From Labrys sp. WJW (GTDB lineage Bacteria; Pseudomonadota; Alphaproteobacteria; Rhizobiales; Labraceae): 64,000 nt of DNA. Below are positions 15,767-23,540 of this stretch, piece by piece. The stretch lies in contig NZ_LYXZ01000035.1 in assembly GCF_001676615.1 (NCBI RefSeq), forward strand, positions 62,001 to 126,000. Reading direction: 5' to 3'. The stretch's first letter is position 1. Every line of letters begins with the position of its first letter. The notes under the pieces were generated by a model, which made no database searches, had not been told where the DNA came from, and saw nothing but the letters and a program-made list of their open reading frames with translations. The position numbers and the translations under genes were made by a program.

Positions 15767-16471
15767 ATGATCAAGAATATCGGCCGATCCCACTTCGTGC
15801 AGAAGGCCATCGGCGAGGGCCTCGCCGCATGGCTGAAACTCGTGCATGGCACCAGCCGCTTTGCCGACAGTCCGGCCGATCTCTACGGGCCCATTCGCGA
15901 TCAGTATCCCTATATCGTGGCGATGTGGCACGGGCAGCATTTCCTGGTGCCCTTCATGCGCCGCGAGGGCCACGAGTTCCGCATCCTGATCTCGCGCCAT
16001 GGCGATGGCGAGATCAATGCGGTTGCGGTGACGCGTCTGGGGCTCGGCCTGGTGCGCGGCTCGGGCGGCAGGCCCCAGCGCCAGCACCACAAGGGCGGTC
16101 CCGCGGCCCTGCGCGAACTGGTGGCGACCCTGAAGGACGGCCAGTCGGTCGGCGTGACGGCAGACGTGCCGCGCACCGGCGGCGTGGCCGGGCTCGGCAT
16201 CGTCACGCTTGCGCGATTGTCGGGGCGACCGATCGTGCCGGTTGCGGTGGCGACCTCGAACATGATCCAGCTCTCCACCTGGGACAAGGCCGTGATCAAC
16301 ATGCCCTTTTCGCGTGGCGCCTTCGTGGTCGGCGATCTCGTGCATGTGCCCGAAGATGCCGATAAGGCGTTGATGGAGGAGAAGCGCCTTGAGGTCGAGA
16401 ACGCCCTCGATGCGGCGCATCGCACGGCCTATGCCATGGTCGGGCGCACCTTCGTGAAGGCAGGCACGTGA
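15767..16471 (+). CDS. DUF374 lysophospholipid acyltransferase-like protein
   Basis: Protein of 234 residues of the DUF374 family, related to LPLAT/LpxL acyltransferases. The blocks AMWHGQHFLVPFM, LISRHGDGEINAVAV and GVTADVPRTGGVAGLGIVTLA are typical. It probably transfers an acyl chain to a lipid at the inner membrane; the substrate is not known. It is six bases after the DUF4170 gene, and its stop overlaps the GTG start of waaA. Confidence 0.9.
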   Translation: MIKNIGRSHFVQKAIGEGLAAWLKLVHGTSRFADSPADLYGPIRDQYPYIVAMWHGQHFLVPFMRREGHEFRILISRHGDGEINAVAVTRLGLGLVRGSGGRPQRQHHKGGPAALRELVATLKDGQSVGVTADVPRTGGVAGLGIVTLARLSGRPIVPVAVATSNMIQLSTWDKAVINMPFSRGAFVVGDLVHVPEDADKALMEEKRLEVENALDAAHRTAYAMVGRTFVKAGT

Positions 16472-17748
16472 GCACAGTGCTTCCCCTCAGCCTCAAGGCC
16501 TACCGGCTGGCGACGAGCTGCTTTCGCCCGTTCGCCGGCCTGCTGCTGGACAAGCGCCAGCGCCGTGGCAAGGAGGATGCTTCACGCCGGTCCGAACGCC
16601 TCGGCATTGCCGGCCGGCCTCGGCCCGAGGGGCGGCTGGCCTGGCTGCACGGCGCCAGCGTCGGAGAAGCCATCACTCTGCTTCCGCTGGCGACGCGCCT
16701 GGCGGGCGAAGGCTATCGCATCCTGATGACGACGGGTACCGTCACCTCGGCGGCCCTGATGGCCGAGCGCCTGCCGGCCGGGGCGATCCATCAGTTCGTA
16801 CCGCTCGACATATCAGCCTATGTCAGGCGTTTCCTCGATCACTGGCGGCCGGATCTCGTCTGTTTCCTGGAATCGGAGCTCTGGCCGGGGATGATCGCCG
16901 AGATCAACGCGGCCGACATCCCCTTGGCGCTGGTCAACGGGCGGATGTCGCCGCGTTCCTTTGCGCGCTGGTGCCGCCTGCCGCGTACAAGCGCCGCCTT
17001 GCTGGGCAGCTTCGATCTCATCGCTGCCCAGAGCGAGGATGACGGCCGGCGCTTTGCCTCGCTCGGGGCGCCGCGCGTCATCGTCACCGGCAATCTCAAA
17101 TTCGACGCGCCGCTGCCGCCCGCCTATCCGGGTATACTTGAGGGCCTGCAGCAAGCGGTGGCGGATCGCCCGCTTTGGCTCGCAGCGGTGACGCATGAGG
17201 GCGAGGAAGCACTGGCGGGCGAGGTGCATGCCGCACAGAAGGGGCGCTTTGCGGGCCTGTTGACGCTGATCGTGCCGCGCCATCCCGAGCGTGGCGAGGC
17301 AATCGCCGCGGCCTTGCGGGAAAAGGGATTGAACGTTGCCCTCCGCTCACGGGGCACTGCCCTGGAAGCGCAGCACGATGTCTATGTCGCCGACACGGTC
17401 GGCGAAATGGGCGTGTTCTATCGCCTTGCCCGTATCGTGTTCATGGGCAAGTCGCTGCTGGGCAAGGGAGGGCAGAATCCGATCGAGCCGGTCAAGCTTG
17501 GCGGAGCGGTGCTGCATGGACCCCATATCCAGAATTTCGTCGAGGCTTATGGCGCGCTCGATGGCATGGGGGGCGCCGTGGTCGTGCACAGCCCAGCCGA
17601 GTTATCCGGTGCCGTCGCGCGGCTGCTGTCCGAGCCGGCAGAGGTCGAGCGCGTCGCAGCCGGCGGCGCCAGGGCGATCGCGGCATTGACCGGGGCACTG
17701 GAGCGCACGCTTGCCGCCTTGCTGCCCCTCGGAGCAAGGCGGCCATGA
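16468..17748 (+). CDS. waaA: 3-deoxy-D-manno-octulosonic acid (Kdo) transferase
   Basis: WaaA/KdtA adds Kdo to lipid IVA on the cytoplasmic face of the inner membrane. It has 426 residues. The N-terminal anchor region is followed by HGASVGEAI, whose Glu67 is the catalytic base in the family, then ESELWPG and the C-terminal GT-B half with KSLLGKGGQNPIEP. The start is GTG at 16468, overlapping the DUF374 stop in GTGA; the end shares ATGA with lpxK. Confidence 0.95.
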   Translation: MSTVLPLSLKAYRLATSCFRPFAGLLLDKRQRRGKEDASRRSERLGIAGRPRPEGRLAWLHGASVGEAITLLPLATRLAGEGYRILMTTGTVTSAALMAERLPAGAIHQFVPLDISAYVRRFLDHWRPDLVCFLESELWPGMIAEINAADIPLALVNGRMSPRSFARWCRLPRTSAALLGSFDLIAAQSEDDGRRFASLGAPRVIVTGNLKFDAPLPPAYPGILEGLQQAVADRPLWLAAVTHEGEEALAGEVHAAQKGRFAGLLTLIVPRHPERGEAIAAALREKGLNVALRSRGTALEAQHDVYVADTVGEMGVFYRLARIVFMGKSLLGKGGQNPIEPVKLGGAVLHGPHIQNFVEAYGALDGMGGAVVVHSPAELSGAVARLLSEPAEVERVAAGGARAIAALTGALERTLAALLPLGARRP

Positions 17749-18761
17749 GCGTGCGCATGAGCCTGAAGGCGCCGGCCTTCTGGTATCGGCCTCGTGGCTG
17801 GCCGGCCCGCCTGCTCATGCCGCTGTCTCGTTTCTATGGCGGCAAGGTCGCGGCGCGCATGCGCCAGCCGGGCAGCCGGGCCGGTGTTCCCGTGGTCTGC
17901 ATCGGGAATTTCACGCTTGGCGGTGCCGGCAAGACGCCGCTGGCGCTGGCGGTTGCCGATATCCTGATCGCCGCGGGCCAGCGCCCGGCCTTCCTCACCC
18001 GTGGCTATGGCGGCAGCGAGAAGGGACCGCTGGTGGTCAAGCCCGACGACGCTGCCGACAAGGTGGGCGACGAGGCGCTGCTACTGGCGCGCAAGGCGCT
18101 GACGGTGAAGTCCGTCGACCGGCCGGCCGGCGCGGCGCTGGCCATCGAGCAGGGTGCCAGCATCGTCATCATGGATGACGGCTTCCAGAACCCCTCTCTC
18201 ACCAAGGATTGCTCGATCATCGCCGTCGACGGCGAGACGGGCATCGGCAACGGCCTGGCCTTTCCCGCCGGCCCGTTGCGGGCCGATATCCATGACCAGA
18301 TCGGCTTTGCCTCGGCGGTGGTGGTGATCGGGCCGGGCGACGCCGGCACCGCTGTCTATGATTTCGCCCGCGGTTCGAGTGTCGCCGTCTTCCGGGCCCG
18401 TATCGGCCTTGATCCGCAAGCCCCGTCTCTGCGCGGCAAGCGGGTGCTGGCCTTTGCCGGCATCGGCCGTCCCGAGAAATTCTTCAAGACCTTGGCCGAT
18501 ATGGGGGCCATCATCGCCGCGACGGAGGTTTTCGCCGATCACCATGCCTTCAGCGAGGAAGAAGCCGCCAGGGTCGCGGCGCGGGCGCAGGCGGCCAAGC
18601 TCATTCCGGTGACGACGACCAAGGATATGACGCGCCTCACGGGAGGCCCTGCGCGTATCGGCCTCGCCTCGATCAGCCAGACCGTGCCGATCCAGCTTTC
18701 CTTCGACGATGCGGAAGCGATGCACGACTTCCTGGTGAAACGCTTCCGCCTGGCGGGGTAA
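17745..18761 (+). CDS. lpxK: Tetraacyldisaccharide 4'-kinase
   Basis: LpxK phosphorylates the 4' position of the lipid A precursor at the inner membrane. It has 338 residues. The P-loop lies in GNFTLGGAGKTP (54-65), and DDGFQNPSL near residue 145 is the conserved catalytic/base region. The start overlaps waaA by four bases; Met at residue 5 is an alternative. Confidence 0.95.
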   Translation: MSVRMSLKAPAFWYRPRGWPARLLMPLSRFYGGKVAARMRQPGSRAGVPVVCIGNFTLGGAGKTPLALAVADILIAAGQRPAFLTRGYGGSEKGPLVVKPDDAADKVGDEALLLARKALTVKSVDRPAGAALAIEQGASIVIMDDGFQNPSLTKDCSIIAVDGETGIGNGLAFPAGPLRADIHDQIGFASAVVVIGPGDAGTAVYDFARGSSVAVFRARIGLDPQAPSLRGKRVLAFAGIGRPEKFFKTLADMGAIIAATEVFADHHAFSEEEAARVAARAQAAKLIPVTTTKDMTRLTGGPARIGLASISQTVPIQLSFDDAEAMHDFLVKRFRLAG

Positions 18762-18771
18762 GCGCTGTAGT

Positions 18772-18853
18772 TGGGACCGCGGACGTCCCGTCCGCATCTT
18801 CCTTCCCAGCAAGCGCAGCGTTTCCAAGAGCGGACGGGACGTCCGCGGTCCCA
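18772..18853. repeat. Mosaic palindrome with perfect 24-base arms
   Basis: The arm 18772-18795 (TGGGACCGCGGACGTCCC then GTCCGC) is the exact reverse complement of 18830-18853. The loop carries CTTCCTTCCC and the core CGTTTCCAAGA at 18819-18829. It lies between the convergent lpxK and DUF2093 genes. A second member with the same arm motif is at 22147. Confidence 0.92.
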
Positions 18854-18878
18854 GCCGCGGTGCTTCCCGCGCGCCCCT

Positions 18879-19100
18879 TCAGATCTCTCCAAGCTCCTTC
18901 AGCCGCTCCAGCACGGCCTCGCGGCTGGCATAGGCTTCCTGGCGGTCGACGTTCCAGTAGCGCAATTCGTCGATCGGGATATGCGTGCCGGTCACGGCGC
19001 AACGCACATAATTGCCAGGCTTGAGAATACGGAAATCGGAATCGAGGTACTGGACCTGTGCTTCGCCGGGTAGAGTCATGCGGCTTTCGTGACGGTTCAT
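18879..19100 (-). CDS. DUF2093 small protein
   Basis: Protein of 73 residues with the DUF2093 pattern VQYLDSDFRILKPGNYVRCA, VTGTHIPIDELRYW, RQEAY. Function is unknown; the family is found mainly in Hyphomicrobiales beside xseA and lpxK, as here. The start at 19100 is chosen for length, while Met at residue 8 (19079) is also possible. Upstream sequence in the same frame is only a shadow of xseA. Confidence 0.88.
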   Translation of the reverse strand: MNRHESRMTLPGEAQVQYLDSDFRILKPGNYVRCAVTGTHIPIDELRYWNVDRQEAYASREAVLERLKELGEI

Positions 19101-19155
19101 GGAGGCGCTGGCCTGTGTGTTGGAAGAATTTGGTAAAACTATAACAGAGCCAATT

Positions 19156-20733
19156 CTAATCGTCGAATAGGCTCGGTTGGGGGCCGGGCTTTTCGCTCTT
19201 CGATCTGGCTTTTGTCGGACCTGCTGTCGGCGGCGGATTGCCATTGCCCACGACGAAATGGCCATCGACGAATTGCAGGTCAAGGCTTGCGGCCGCCTGC
19301 GCTGCCGCGACGTTGCGCACGGGGCGGCCCTGCTCGTCGCGCACCAGGGCAAAGCCGCGCTGCAGCACGCTTTGATAGGAATAGGCGTCCAGCAGCACGG
19401 CAAACCGATCGAGCCTTTCGCGCTGGGCTGACGTGCGCGCGGCGGCGGCCTGCAGCAGGCGTCCGGCGAGCGTTTGCAGGCGCTCGCGCCCGGCTTCGCT
19501 GCGACGGGACAGCAGCAGCGGCGTGAGTTGCGCGGCACGGCCGGCGAAGGCCTCGCGCTTGCGGGCGAGGGCGATGCGCGCGGAGGCTTCCAGGCGCTCG
19601 GCGACGGCCTGGAAGCGGTCGCGGCTGCGATCGAGGCGATTTGCCGGGCTCTGCGTCAGCAGCCGGCGGGTGAGGGCATCGTAGCGCTGGTGGTGGCGGC
19701 GGGTGTTGAGCGTGAGCGCATGCACCAGGCGGCCGGCGGCAAGGTCGAGTTTTTGGCGCGGCGTCGCGAGCAGGGCCTCGCCGCTGGGCAGGGCCCGGCC
19801 GAGATTGCGCAGGTCCTGGCGCCGGCGCTCGATCATGCGTAGCGCATGGCCGGTGAGGCGGGCACCGAGGTCGTGCAGGTTGGCGAAGAGGTCGGCCCTG
19901 ACCGGCACCGCCATCTCGGCGGCGCCCGTCGGCGTCGGGGCCCGGCGGTCGGCGACATGGTCGATCAAGGTCCAGTCGGTCTCGTGTCCCACGGCCGAGA
20001 TCAGCGGGATCGAGCATGCCGCGGCGGCGCGCACCACGATTTCCTCGTTGAACGACCACAGGTCTTCGAGGCTGCCGCCGCCGCGCGCGACGATCAACAC
20101 GTCCGGGCGTGGGATGGCGCCGCCCGCCGGCAGGGCGTCGAAGCCGGCGATGGCATTGGCGATCTCGGCGGCCGAGGTCTCGCCCTGCACCCGCACCGGC
20201 CAGACGATGACCCGGCGCGGAAAACGGTCGGTGATGCGATGCAGGATGTCGCGGATCACCGCGCCCGTGGGCGAGGTGACCACGCCGATCACGCGCGGCA
20301 GGAAGGGCAGGGAACGCTTGCGCCCCTCGTCGAACAGGCCCTCGGCGGCGAGCTTGCGGCGGCGCTCCTCCAGGAGCGCCATCAGCGCGCCGAGGCCGGC
20401 CGGCTCGAGCCGGTCGATGATGATCTGGTAGGAGGACTTGCCGGGGAAGGTGGTCAGCCGGCCGTGGGCGATCACCTCCATGCCTTCCTCGGGGCGCTGG
20501 CGCAGCCGGGCGAGATTGCCCTTCCAGATCACCGCATCGATCTTGGCGCCTTCGTCCTTGAGGGCGAAATAGGCGTGTCCCGACGCCACCGGGCCGCGAT
20601 AGCCCGAAATCTCGCCCCGCACGCGCACATAGCCGAAAGCATCCTCCACCGTACGCTTGAGGGCGCCGGAGAGCTCGGAGACGGACCATTCGGGAGCATT
20701 GGAGGGCTGAGAATCAGGGGATATGTCGGGCAT
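19156..20733 (-). CDS. xseA: Exodeoxyribonuclease VII large subunit
   Basis: XseA forms the single-strand-specific exonuclease VII with XseB (not in this window). It has 525 residues. The N-terminal OB-fold ([38 protein letters not shown], up to about 115) precedes the catalytic domain ([51 protein letters not shown]). The Arg/Ala-rich region that follows should be a coiled coil. The C-terminus continues past the usual end with a Lys/Ser/Pro tail. The DUF2093 gene follows 55 bases downstream. Confidence 0.95.
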   Translation of the reverse strand: MPDISPDSQPSNAPEWSVSELSGALKRTVEDAFGYVRVRGEISGYRGPVASGHAYFALKDEGAKIDAVIWKGNLARLRQRPEEGMEVIAHGRLTTFPGKSSYQIIIDRLEPAGLGALMALLEERRRKLAAEGLFDEGRKRSLPFLPRVIGVVTSPTGAVIRDILHRITDRFPRRVIVWPVRVQGETSAAEIANAIAGFDALPAGGAIPRPDVLIVARGGGSLEDLWSFNEEIVVRAAAACSIPLISAVGHETDWTLIDHVADRRAPTPTGAAEMAVPVRADLFANLHDLGARLTGHALRMIERRRQDLRNLGRALPSGEALLATPRQKLDLAAGRLVHALTLNTRRHHQRYDALTRRLLTQSPANRLDRSRDRFQAVAERLEASARIALARKREAFAGRAAQLTPLLLSRRSEAGRERLQTLAGRLLQAAAARTSAQRERLDRFAVLLDAYSYQSVLQRGFALVRDEQGRPVRNVAAAQAAASLDLQFVDGHFVVGNGNPPPTAGPTKARSKSEKPGPQPSLFDD

Positions 20734-21036
20734 GGCGGCATCTTATACCAACATGCTTGGAAGCGTGGACATCCTGCCCTTAGGTGCCGACTGAACCGGA
20801 CAATGCGGATTTGGAGGGTCGATCTCCAGATCGACCGTCTTGGAAACGTCGCACTTGCCGATAGGAAAATGCCGATCTGGAGATCGGCAGACCGCGTTTC
20901 GGGCGCCTTCACTCGCTAAGTTGACGCTTATGGGCTTCCTGTCGGCGCTTCAGGGAAATGTCGGTGGCTACTATCCAGCCGGCACGAATCCGGCCTAGAA
21001 TTGTATGAACAATCAAGACGACAAGCGGAGGCAACG
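20734..21036. other. Noncoding gap of 303 bases
   Basis: Holds the mosaic palindrome at 20817-20889 and the upstream region of the alcohol dehydrogenase, with GGAGG at 21027-21031. No further gene is seen. Confidence 0.65.
20817..20889. repeat. Mosaic palindrome, two hairpins around an inverted core
   Basis: Hairpin GGTCGATCT/AGATCGACC (20817-20836), then TCTTGGAAACG (20838-20848, the core in reverse), then hairpin TGCCGATCT/AGATCGGCA (20870-20889). Member of the family at 18772, 22147 and 51112, with different arm sequences. Confidence 0.85.
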
Positions 21037-22056
21037 ATGAAGGCGGTGCGGCTCGACACGGTGGGAGAGCTTTTTCTCAAGGATGTGGACAGACCCAAGC
21101 CCGGGCCGGGGGATCTCCTGGTGCGGGTCGAGGCCTCCGGCATTTGCGGCACGGACCGCCATCTCCTCAAGGGCGAGTTCCCCTCCAAGCCGCCGGTGAC
21201 CCTGGGCCACGAATTTTGCGGCATCGTCGAGGAGGTTGGCCCTGATGTGCAGGGCTTTCGTGCCGGCATGCGGGTGACGGGCGATCCCAATATCGTGTGC
21301 GGGCGTTGCGTGCACTGCCAGAACGGGCGGATCAATCTGTGCCGCAATCTCACCGCTATCGGCATCCACCGCGACGGGGGGCTGGCCGACTATGTGATCG
21401 TGCCGCAGCAGCAGGCCCATGAACTGCCTCTGTCGCTGAAGGCCAGCCATGGCGCCTTCTGCGAGCCGATCGCCTGCTGCCTGCACGGCATCGACATCGC
21501 CAATATCCAGGCCGGGTCCTCGGTGATCGTGCTCGGCGGCGGCGTGATCGGGCTGATCACGGTGCAACTGGCCAGGCTCGCCGGCGCGTCGCGCGTGGTT
21601 CTCTCCACCCGCCAGGCCGTCAAGCGCGAGCTGGCGGAGCGCGTGGGCGCCACCGCCAGCATCGATCCGACGCAGGGTGACTTCATCGCCAACGTCACCG
21701 GTCCCGACGGCCTGCTGCCCGGCGGTGCCGACGTGGTGATCGAATGCGCCGGCGTGGCGCAGACGGTGGAGCAGTCCTTCCAGCTCGCCCGTCCCGGCGG
21801 CACGGTGGTGATCCTCGGCGTGATGGCGCAAGGCGAGAAGGTGGCGGTCGAGCCCTTCGACATCCTGTTCCGCGAACTGAAGGTGTTCGGTTCCTTCATC
21901 AACCCCTTCACGCATCGGCGGGCGGCCGAACTGGTGGCCAGCGGTGCCCTCAAGCTCGATGAGCTGATCTCGCGCGAGGTCAGGCTGGAGGAGGTCCCCG
22001 CCATCATCGCAAGGCCGGCCGGACCAGGCGAGGTCAAGATCCTCTACGTGCCCTGA
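21037..22056 (+). CDS. Zinc-dependent alcohol/polyol dehydrogenase
   Basis: Medium-chain dehydrogenase of 339 residues, of the sorbitol/threonine dehydrogenase branch. The catalytic zinc site is visible (GICGTDRHLLKGE, GHEFCGIV), as is the four-Cys structural zinc loop (CGRCVHCQNGRINLC) and the NAD-binding GGGVIGLITVQLA. The start at 21037 is well supported by GGAGG five bases upstream; the frame extends earlier only through a TTG. It stands alone between repeats, so the substrate (polyol or sugar alcohol most likely) is a guess. Confidence 0.92.
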   Translation: MKAVRLDTVGELFLKDVDRPKPGPGDLLVRVEASGICGTDRHLLKGEFPSKPPVTLGHEFCGIVEEVGPDVQGFRAGMRVTGDPNIVCGRCVHCQNGRINLCRNLTAIGIHRDGGLADYVIVPQQQAHELPLSLKASHGAFCEPIACCLHGIDIANIQAGSSVIVLGGGVIGLITVQLARLAGASRVVLSTRQAVKRELAERVGATASIDPTQGDFIANVTGPDGLLPGGADVVIECAGVAQTVEQSFQLARPGGTVVILGVMAQGEKVAVEPFDILFRELKVFGSFINPFTHRRAAELVASGALKLDELISREVRLEEVPAIIARPAGPGEVKILYVP

Positions 22057-22146
22057 CGGGCTGTCGGACCGTAAACGTTTCGTGAACAAAATGGTGGCGC
22101 GGGGCTGGCGACTCGGCCGGGAAAACCTATCTTGTTGGGGATGAAG

Positions 22147-22263
22147 GCTGGGACCGCGGACGACAGCCACGTTGAATTTCGTTCAATGTGGCGGCCACGT
22201 CCGCTCTTTCCTTCCCGAGAGCGCGACGTTTCCAAGAGCGGACGGGACGTCCGCGGTCCCAGC
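22147..22263. repeat. Mosaic palindrome with a second hairpin nested inside
   Basis: Outer arms GCTGGGACCGCGGACG (22147-22162) and its exact complement (22248-22263), with core CGTTTCCAAGA at 22227-22237. Compared with the copy at 18772 it has an extra segment near 22165-22193 that forms its own hairpin (GCCAC.TTGAA / TTCAA.GTGGC). Confidence 0.9.
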
Positions 22264-22288
22264 CGCTCCGCTTTGAAATGAAGCTTCC

Positions 22289-23452
22289 ATGCCCCGTAAA
22301 CCGCCTTTCATCGACAAGACACAGGCCCGGCGCATCTGGCTCCGGGCCCAGCGCCTCGACAGTCTCTCCCCCTTCGGCGACGGACCGCAGGCCACCCCCG
22401 CTGCGACGGCGCATCTGGGCTATGTGCAGATCGACACCATCAACGTGATCGAGCGCAGCCATCATCACATCCTGTGGACGCGCATTCCCGACTATCGGCG
22501 TGACCATCTCGTGCAGGCGCAGAGCGCCGACAAATCGGTGTTCGAATATTGGACGCATGCGCTGTCCTATATTCCCACGGCGGATCTGCGCTACTTCCTG
22601 CCCGACATGAAGGCCTATCTCGACAAGCCCAATGGCTGGTTCGAGAGCGTGTCGAAGGCGGACCTGCGCAAGGTGATGACCTTGATCCGCAAAGGCGGGG
22701 CCCTCTCCATCCGCGACATCGACGATGACGTGCTGGTGGAGAAGACCCATCCCTGGGCCAGCCGCAAGCCTTCCAAGAAAGCCCTCCAGCTTGCCTTCTA
22801 TACCGGTATGCTCACCATCAGTGCACGCGTGGGCATGCTCAAGAGCTATGAGCTGATGGAGCGCCATTTCGGCTGGGCCGAGCAGCGCGACCTCAGGCCC
22901 AAGCCGGCCACCGAGCGCCAGCGGCTCGACTATGTCATCGACCGGGCGCTGCGCGCGCAGGGCCTCGTCAGCCTCGATTCGATCTGCCATCTCGATGCCG
23001 GCCGCAAGGGCGCGGTGCGCGAGCGCCTCGAAAGCCGGATGCGGCGTAAGCAACTCGTTGCCGTCGAGGTGGAGGGTGCGGGCAAGACCGAGCATTGGGC
23101 AACGCCCGAGACGCTCGCCAGTGCCGCCGAGGCGCCGCCCACCGAACTCGTGCATATTCTCTCACCCTTCGACCCCCTGGTGATCCAGCGCAAGCGCCTG
23201 AAGCTCTTCTTCGACTATGATCACCGCTTCGAGGCCTATGTACCGAAGGAAAAACGGGTTTTCGGCTATTTCGCCCTGCCGGTTCTGGTGGGCGAGGACA
23301 TCGTGGCGGCCATCGATCTGAAGACGGACCGCGCTGCCGGCAAGATGCTGATCCAGCAATGGAACTGGGTGGGTGAGGGCGATGGCGCCGCGCACAAGCC
23401 GGCGATCGAGGAAGCGTTGGGGCGTTTCGAGGCCTTCCAGCTGGCGGAGTGA
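22289..23452 (+). CDS. YcaQ/AlkX-type DNA glycosylase (winged-helix, DUF1006)
   Basis: Protein of 387 residues of the HTH_42 / YcaQ family. Escherichia coli YcaQ (AlkX) unhooks DNA interstrand crosslinks and carries a Gln-hydrophobic-Asp catalytic motif. The same motif is here as Q47-I48-D49 in YVQIDTINVIERSHHH. Further family blocks are FEYWTHALSYIP, HPWASRKPSKKALQ and SPFDPLVIQRKR. Whether it acts on crosslinks or on alkylated bases cannot be decided from sequence. It stands alone after a repeat. Confidence 0.88.
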   Translation: MPRKPPFIDKTQARRIWLRAQRLDSLSPFGDGPQATPAATAHLGYVQIDTINVIERSHHHILWTRIPDYRRDHLVQAQSADKSVFEYWTHALSYIPTADLRYFLPDMKAYLDKPNGWFESVSKADLRKVMTLIRKGGALSIRDIDDDVLVEKTHPWASRKPSKKALQLAFYTGMLTISARVGMLKSYELMERHFGWAEQRDLRPKPATERQRLDYVIDRALRAQGLVSLDSICHLDAGRKGAVRERLESRMRRKQLVAVEVEGAGKTEHWATPETLASAAEAPPTELVHILSPFDPLVIQRKRLKLFFDYDHRFEAYVPKEKRVFGYFALPVLVGEDIVAAIDLKTDRAAGKMLIQQWNWVGEGDGAAHKPAIEEALGRFEAFQLAE

Positions 23453-23540
23453 AGCCGGAATCGTGAGGGCGACTCTGCCTGCGATCCCAGAAAAATCCGG
23501 AAATTGCCGTGCCCTTTCACGGGCACGGCAGAACGGCGCG

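Noticed and set aside
18772-18853. Insertion-sequence ends
   Set aside because: Perfect inverted arms but no transposase between them and no target-site duplication seen.
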